From positions 24,615 to 88,614 of the forward strand of contig NZ_WUYX01000024.1 of NCBI RefSeq assembly GCF_009834785.1: a stretch of DNA of 64,000 nt. Reading direction: 5' to 3'. Positions 63,948 to 64,000 of the stretch are shown piece by piece. Source of the DNA: Natronorubrum halalkaliphilum (GTDB taxonomy: Archaea; Halobacteriota; Halobacteria; Halobacteriales; Natrialbaceae). The translations under genes and the position numbers were made by a program. The notes below the pieces were generated by a model. It did not search any database. It was not told the origin of the DNA and saw only the letters and a list, made by a program, of their open reading frames with translations. Position 1 is the stretch's first letter; each line of letters begins with the position of its first letter.

Positions 63948-64000
63948 TTAGAGTGGTTCACAGAGCTTTTCTATGTTGATGATGGCGAACATGAGGACAA
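63948..64000 (-). CDS. Possible C-terminus of a transposase, cut by the window edge
   Basis: On the minus strand an open frame enters from the right edge and stops at 63948-63950 (VLMFAIINIEKLCEPL). The following sequence CTTTGTTGAATAGCTGCTGA (63921-63940) looks like an insertion-sequence end. The plus strand is also open here, so the assignment is weak. Confidence 0.25.
   Translation of the reverse strand, partial: VLMFAIINIEKLCEPL

Overview
The window is haloarchaeal chromosome, most like the Natrialbales (Natrinema/Haloterrigena group). It is GC-rich, its proteins are very acidic, most promoters put a TATA element about 25-30 bases before the start codon (leaderless transcripts), secreted proteins carry twin-arginine lipoprotein signals, and it encodes archaellum, Orc1/Cdc6, RdfA-type and Htr-type proteins found in Halobacteria. 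No rRNA, tRNA or CRISPR array was seen.

Layout. 1-4 kb: the end of an aspartoacylase-like gene, an SDR dehydrogenase, a small exported protein, an RdfA-like protein and an IclR regulator. 4-14 kb: an acyl-CoA catabolic island with a glutaryl-CoA-type dehydrogenase, a TAXI-type TRAP transporter (receptor plus fused permease), an acyl-CoA ligase, an acyl-CoA dehydrogenase, a thiolase and a 3-hydroxyacyl-CoA dehydrogenase. 14.2-16.8 kb: an orc1/cdc6 gene between clusters of repeated origin-box-like elements, probably a replication origin. 17-22 kb: a large FAD/Fe-S oxidoreductase, a small conserved protein and a TrpD-like glycosyltransferase.

22.7-59 kb: one long motility and taxis island. It holds a RecA-like ATPase pair, cheD-cheA-cheB, a ParA-like ATPase with a long CheW, a second CheW, a globin-coupled transducer, an HtrII-like membrane transducer flanked by two rhodopsin-like genes, a soluble PAS transducer, cheR, cheY, a double-domain cheC and two cheF genes (one with a HEAT-repeat partner). 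The archaellum genes lie in two blocks: arlCE-arlH-arlI, and flagellins-arlF-arlG-arlD-arlJ. The logic is receptors/Htrs to CheW/CheA to CheY to CheF to the archaellum motor, with CheR, CheB, CheD and CheC for adaptation and reset.

59-64 kb: a large cell-surface CARDB-like protein, then a gene-poor, decayed tail with fragments of an ATPase, a small gene, an integrase and a possible transposase.

The two strongest leads are: (i) a pair of sensory-rhodopsin-II-like proteins that have lost the retinal-binding lysine and the Schiff-base counterion but keep the Tyr/Asp of the transducer-contact helix, one of them two bases downstream of an HtrII-like transducer; and (ii) a TAXI solute receptor whose two halves appear circularly permuted.
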